Source: Spartobacteria bacterium (GTDB lineage: Bacteria; Verrucomicrobiota; Verrucomicrobiia; Chthoniobacterales; UBA10450). From it: a DNA stretch of 64,000 nucleotides. The translations under genes and the position numbers were made by a program. Position 1 is the first letter of the stretch. Each line of letters opens with the position of its first letter. The stretch spans positions 1-64,000 of the forward strand of contig PLCM01000041.1 in the NCBI GenBank assembly GCA_003134765.1. The letters are read 5' to 3'. Shown here in pieces: positions 62,291 to 64,000 of the stretch. The notes under the pieces are model-generated. The model had not been told where the DNA came from. It made no database searches and worked only from the letters and a program-made list of their open reading frames with translations.

Positions 62291-63472
62291 ATGCCGACGT
62301 TCGAAGCAGCCGACTTCTACAATCTCGAGGAACTACTGACGGCGGAGGAGCGGCGGATCCGCGATGCCGTGCGTCAATGGGTGCAGGAGCGCTTCCTGCC
62401 GGTGGTCGCGCAACATTATCGCGACGGCACCTTCCCGATGGAGCTCGTGCCGGAGTTGGCGCAGCTCGGCGCCCTCGGACCGAGCATCAAAGGCTATGGC
62501 TGCCCCGGACTCGGGAGTGTCGCGGCCGGCTTGATGATGCAGGAATTGGAGCGCGGCGATAGCGGACTTCGCACCTTCGCTTCAGTGCAGGGGTCGCTCG
62601 CCATGATGGCGATCAACCTGTTCGGCTCGGAAGAGCAAAAGACCCAATGGCTGCCGGCGATGGCGAATGGGAACAAGCTGGGTTGCTTCGCGCTTACGGA
62701 ACCTGATTTTGGTTCCAATCCCGGCGGACTCCGGTGCCGCGCAGAGAAAACCGCAAATGGATATCGACTCAACGGTTCGAAGAAGTGGATCGGCAACGGC
62801 ACCATCGCCGACGTGGCCGTGGTGTGGGCGAAGGTCGACGGAGAAAATGCCGGTGCGATTCGGGGGTTCCTGGTCGAAAAGGGCACTCCGGGGTTCACGG
62901 CGGCGCTGATTGACGGCAAACTCTCGCTGCGTGCGGCGCTGACCGCAGAACTCACCTTTAAGGATTGCGCCGTTCCAGCGGACGCATTGTTGCCAGAGAG
63001 CGGCGGAGTGAAGTCGCCGCTTTTATGCCTCAATCAGGCGCGTTACGGAATCGCGTGGGGAGTCTTGGGAGCGGCGATGGCTTGTTACGACGAGGCGCGG
63101 CAGTATGCCAAGAGCCGCGTGCAATTCGATCGTCCCATCGGTGGCTTCCAATTAGTGCAAGCAAAGCTTGCGCGCATGCTGACTGAGATCACTAAAGCCC
63201 AACTGCTCGCGCTACGCCTGGCACAAATGAAAGACGCCGGCACCGCGAAGCACTACCACATTTCGATGGCTAAAATGAACAACGTCGAGATCGCGCTCGA
63301 CGCGGCGCGTGTGGCGCGCGACATCCTCGGCGGTGTCGGCATTCTCGACGAGCACCAGTGCTTCCGGCACATGTGCAATTTGGAGAGCGTGAAAACCTAC
63401 GAAGGCACGCACGATGTCCATCTGCTCGTGCTCGGCGAGCAAATTACCGGAATGTCAGCGTTTGCTGGCTAG
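62291..63472 (+). CDS. gcdH: Acyl-CoA dehydrogenase, glutaryl-CoA dehydrogenase type
   Basis: A 393-residue flavoprotein. It has the acyl-CoA dehydrogenase signatures [16 protein letters not shown] and [16 protein letters not shown], and the catalytic Glu in [16 protein letters not shown]. The length, [12 protein letters not shown] and [22 protein letters not shown] fit glutaryl-CoA dehydrogenase, which oxidises and decarboxylates glutaryl-CoA to crotonyl-CoA in lysine and tryptophan breakdown. The stop overlaps that of the convergent aldehyde dehydrogenase by 4 bp. Confidence 0.88.
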   Translation: MPTFEAADFYNLEELLTAEERRIRDAVRQWVQERFLPVVAQHYRDGTFPMELVPELAQLGALGPSIKGYGCPGLGSVAAGLMMQELERGDSGLRTFASVQGSLAMMAINLFGSEEQKTQWLPAMANGNKLGCFALTEPDFGSNPGGLRCRAEKTANGYRLNGSKKWIGNGTIADVAVVWAKVDGENAGAIRGFLVEKGTPGFTAALIDGKLSLRAALTAELTFKDCAVPADALLPESGGVKSPLLCLNQARYGIAWGVLGAAMACYDEARQYAKSRVQFDRPIGGFQLVQAKLARMLTEITKAQLLALRLAQMKDAGTAKHYHISMAKMNNVEIALDAARVARDILGGVGILDEHQCFRHMCNLESVKTYEGTHDVHLLVLGEQITGMSAFAG

Positions 63473-64000
63473 GCCGTCGCGCTACCGTCGTCCGCGCCAA
63501 AAGTAATGCCCTGGGCGAGCGGAAGCTCCTTGGAAAAGTTAATCGTGTTGGTCTGGCGGCGCATGTAATTTTTCCAAGCGTCGCTGCCACTTTCACGGCC
63601 ACCACCGGTATTTTTCTCACCGCCGAAAGCGCCGCCGATTTCAGCGCCGCTCGTGCCGGTGTTGACGTTGGCGATGCCGCAATCGCTCCCGGCCGCGCTC
63701 AGGAATTTCTCCGCCTCACGCATGTCGTTCGTAAAGATCGAGGAGCTCAATCCCTGGCTGACGCCATTGTGGATTGCGATCGCTTCATCGAAATCGCGAT
63801 AGGTCATGAAGTAGGCGAGCGGTCCGAAAGTCTCTTCCTGGACGATTTCGAAATCGGGGCGCGCCGTGGCGAGGCAGGGTTTCATGTAGCAGCCGCCCGG
63901 AAACTGCGAGCCATCGAGTTTGTCGCCACCGTAGAGAACCTCGCCGCCTTCGCTTTTCACTTTCTCGATTGATCGCTGCACGTTCTCGACCGAGGCGGAA
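63469..64000 (-). CDS. Aldehyde dehydrogenase, aminoadipate-semialdehyde type, 5' part outside window
   Basis: The C-terminal third of an ALDH; the frame continues past the window end ([10 protein letters not shown]..). Landmarks are [27 protein letters not shown] and [28 protein letters not shown], which match ALDH7/AmaB-type L-aminoadipate-semialdehyde dehydrogenase. It would complete a lysine-to-aminoadipate route and fits the adjacent glutaryl-CoA dehydrogenase. The catalytic Cys is beyond the end. Confidence 0.88.
   Translation of the reverse strand, partial: SASVENVQRSIEKVKSEGGEVLYGGDKLDGSQFPGGCYMKPCLATARPDFEIVQEETFGPLAYFMTYRDFDEAIAIHNGVSQGLSSSIFTNDMREAEKFLSAAGSDCGIANVNTGTSGAEIGGAFGGEKNTGGGRESGSDAWKNYMRRQTNTINFSKELPLAQGITFGADDGSATA

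Overview
The window (about 60% GC, 64 kb) looks like the chromosome of a free-living, soil-type Verrucomicrobiota bacterium, probably of the Chthoniobacterales/Udaeobacter kind. This is inferred from gene style, since there is no rRNA here: a secreted kelch-repeat protein of the LPNGKVLVAGG type, a DksA-like protein with a lysine-rich tail beside L33 and S18, an orthocaspase with tudor-like modules, a TIR-WD40 protein, a verrucomicrobial-style alr/tsaB/tsaE/thiL operon, and very many dispersed palindromes. Most operons are compact, with ATGA or GTGA start/stop overlaps. Clear Shine-Dalgarno sequences are rare.

Layout. 1-5.7 kb: a sensor kinase with a broken response regulator, a kelch protein, and scars (internally deleted serine recombinase, truncated DUF2238 gene). 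5.7-12.7 kb: two ABC-2 permeases flanking a rhodanese, a caspase-like protein and a MacAB-like export operon. 12.8-15.6 kb: DksA-like protein, L33, S18, an LprI-like protein and a secreted protein. 15.6-25.3 kb (minus strand): one long run sppA, CPBP protease, thiL, tsaE, tsaB, alr, RelE-like toxin, class V aminotransferase, TIR-WD40 protein. 25.4-29.3 kb: small proteins, tRNA-Arg, ada, mobA and fdhD. 29.3-41.1 kb: propionate/short-chain acyl-CoA metabolism (hotdog thioesterase, prpC, prpB, prpD, single-chain 3-oxoacid CoA-transferase, split IcmF-type mutase) with an MFS transporter and two REP-associated (RAYT) transposase genes. 41.2-50.9 kb: SDR, secreted proteins, two amidohydrolase-like proteins, a NYN protein and a thiolase.

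51.3-64 kb is the accessory part. A tight operon encodes a KamA-type radical SAM aminomutase, CoA-transferase subunits A and B, and a class III (glutamate-1-semialdehyde-like) aminotransferase. I suggest it degrades an amino acid through a beta-amino acid, a beta-keto acid and its CoA ester, with the thiolase at 60.3 kb as the last step. The aminotransferase 3' end is duplicated as a 186-bp direct repeat around a secreted esterase. Next comes a compact defence-like island: XRE regulator with a palindromic operator on its start codon, GNAT-like protein, ImmA/IrrE metallopeptidase, beta-family protein, and a convergent sce7726-family nuclease-like protein. The window ends with an ORF made of fragments of an RND pump and a PrpD paralogue, a glutaryl-CoA dehydrogenase and the 3' part of an aminoadipate-semialdehyde-type dehydrogenase, which suggests a lysine/glutarate catabolic neighbourhood.

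Dispersed palindromes of at least seven sequence families occur throughout. One is a REPIN family (25-bp arms at 37.5, 38.0, 48.1 and 49.6 kb) that brackets a RAYT gene. Several palindromes supply the start or end of coding sequences (prpB, mobA, the MFS gene). All identifications come from reading the sequence; no database search was run.
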